Part shown: in pieces, positions 57,626 through 58,460 of the stretch | Layout of the letters: each line of letters begins with the position of its first letter | How positions within the stretch are numbered: the first letter of the stretch is position 1 | Notes under the pieces: generated by a model | Databases searched by the model: none | What the model was told of the DNA's origin: nothing | What the model saw: only the letters and a program-made list of their open reading frames with translations | Translations under genes and position numbers: made by a program | Source: Vibrio crassostreae 9ZC13 | GTDB lineage: Bacteria > Pseudomonadota > Gammaproteobacteria > Enterobacterales > Vibrionaceae | Length of the DNA: 58,460 bases | Direction: 5' to 3' | Assembly: GCF_000272045.2 (NCBI RefSeq) | Contig: NZ_AJYZ02000011.1 | Location: forward strand, 1 to 58,460

Positions 57626-58040
57626 GATCATTTGCAACACGTACTTTTAAAGTGCGTTGCATGTAATCTTTATCGTTAAGTGCAGAGATTGCATGATTCA
57701 CATCATTACTTGCCATAACAACAAATCCAAAGCCTCTTCTTTTACCAGTACGTTTGTCTTTCATTAAACGTACTGCAAATACTTCACCATGCTCTGAGAA
57801 TAATTCACGTACATGTGATTCGTTCGCTTTGTATGGAAGGTTACCCACATAAAGTGTTTTGGTTGAAGCCTTAGGTTCTGAATCTGATTTTGAGTCGGTG
57901 CTTGAAAAGTTAACAACAAAAGCGGAAGCCAAGACACCAAGGATAAAGGTAATTGCAGGCGATATATCTACCTGAGAGAAAACAATGCCGCCTAATACAG
58001 CCAGTGCGACAATTAACAACATCGATTTTTTTGAGTTCAT
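57588..58040 (-). CDS. Membrane-anchored RRM RNA-binding protein
   Basis: The 150-residue protein has two hydrophobic helices (about 6-23 and 27-45), a linker, then one RNA recognition motif with RNP2 LYVGNL (63-68) and RNP1 RRGFGFVV (101-108). Most bacterial RRM proteins are small and soluble; the anchor would hold RNA at the inner membrane. The reading frame runs antiparallel through the last 38 bases of murI, and no separate terminator is seen. Confidence 0.88.
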   Translation of the reverse strand: MNSKKSMLLIVALAVLGGIVFSQVDISPAITFILGVLASAFVVNFSSTDSKSDSEPKASTKTLYVGNLPYKANESHVRELFSEHGEVFAVRLMKDKRTGKRRGFGFVVMASNDVNHAISALNDKDYMQRTLKVRVANDPKHPEADESELS

Positions 58041-58231
58041 ATCGGAATACTACATATTAATAAACGAAATAGACGCATCTACCATTAACAAAATAGACAC
58101 ATGAATCTTACGTTCATGGCTTCCATTTTTCCAATGTATTGCTGTGATACGTCTCAAATGTTTAGTTTTTATTCGAAAAATGCGGATCTGGTGGCTTTTT
58201 AGGCGAACAAAACTTTTATTTCAAAAAGCCC

Positions 58232-58362
58232 TTGTGCTCCATCTCAATCTCTCTATAATGCCGCCTCACCGACACGGAGTGAGACGAAAGTCACACAGCG
58301 AAATCGGTAGAGAAAAAGAGTTTGAAAATAACCCTTGACTCTCAAAGTGGTGCAGGTATAGT
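58232..58362 (+). promoter_or_regulatory. rRNA operon promoters P1 and P2
   Basis: P1 has -35 TTGTGC (58232-58237) and -10 TATAAT (58254-58259), 16 bases apart, with a GC-rich discriminator GCCGCC. P2 has -35 TTGACT (58335-58340) and -10 TATAGT (58357-58362), again 16 bases apart, followed by ACGCACCCC. A-rich DNA upstream of P1 may be an UP element. Confidence 0.85.
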
Positions 58363-58368
58363 ACGCAC

Positions 58369-58460
58369 CCCTAGCGACTGAGATGTGAATCACAAAACGC
58401 TAGCGCTCTTTAACAATTTAAACCTATCAATCTGTGTGGGCACTCGTTGATGAATATCAA
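58369..58460 (+). ncRNA. 16S rRNA leader with boxA antiterminator (5' part)
   Basis: The boxA sequence GCTCTTTAACA lies at 58405-58415, and the leader runs off the window before the 16S gene. Confidence 0.85.

Noticed and set aside
58144..58338. 64-codon frame upstream of the rRNA operon
   Set aside because: It overlaps both rRNA promoters and has no ribosome site.

Overview
The window is ordinary gammaproteobacterial chromosome, almost certainly from chromosome 1 of a Vibrio species. The evidence is the conserved order hemCDXY / cyaA / cyaY-lptM-lysA-dapF-DUF484-xerC-yigB, then ftsYEX-rpoH, plsB / dgkA-lexA, sthA / fabR-yijD / trmA and btuB / murI. The protein sequences are Vibrio-like, including a FIST-GGDEF-EAL protein after yigB. 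The window lies between two rRNA operons on the + strand. It opens inside a tRNA-Asp at the distal end of one operon and closes in the P1/P2 promoters and boxA leader of the next.

Layout. 1-1.25 kb: end of tRNA-Asp, terminator, and an IS630-family element with a frameshifted transposase. 1.25-1.9 kb: no gene seen. 1.9-6.1 kb (-): haem operon hemC-hemD-hemX-hemY. 6.4-14 kb: cyaA with a CRP-like site upstream, cyaY, then lptM, lysA, dapF, DUF484, xerC, yigB. 14-19.4 kb: two tandem paralogous FIST-GGDEF-EAL proteins, followed by a near-perfect parS centromere site. 19.5-26.2 kb: DTW-domain protein, large lipoprotein, EVE protein, HAD phosphatase, pldB, rhtB, and an EAL-HDOD protein. 26.2-29.6 kb: arsenate-resistance island (arsR, a GAPDH, a dual-specificity-type phosphatase, arsJ) with an ERIC element between arsR and the GAPDH gene. 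29.8-35.5 kb: small membrane and metabolic genes, including an unannotated 26-residue membrane peptide and a T/G-rich gene-free stretch. 35.7-41.4 kb: ftsY-ftsE-ftsX-rpoH, a cluster of DnaA-box-like sequences, then glpE-glpG. 41.5-49.7 kb: exported FliL-like protein, ubiC-ubiA, plsB, dgkA, lexA with two SOS boxes, a methyltransferase behind two Fur boxes, and a DinF-type MATE transporter. 49.9-53.8 kb: sthA, fabR-yijD, trmA. 54-58 kb: cobalamin riboswitch, btuB, PP-loop ATPase, murI, and a membrane-anchored RRM protein whose gene overlaps murI antiparallel.

How it fits together. Most of the window is housekeeping: haem, lysine/peptidoglycan precursors, chromosome-dimer resolution, division and membrane targeting, heat shock, ubiquinone and phospholipid synthesis. 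The parS site, the DnaA boxes and the two rRNA operons fit an origin-proximal position. The accessory or less understood parts are the arsJ operon with its extra phosphatase, the c-di-GMP proteins, the iron-regulated methyltransferase, the PP-loop protein behind btuB and the anchored RNA-binding protein. No CRISPR array, prophage, integron or complete defence system was seen.
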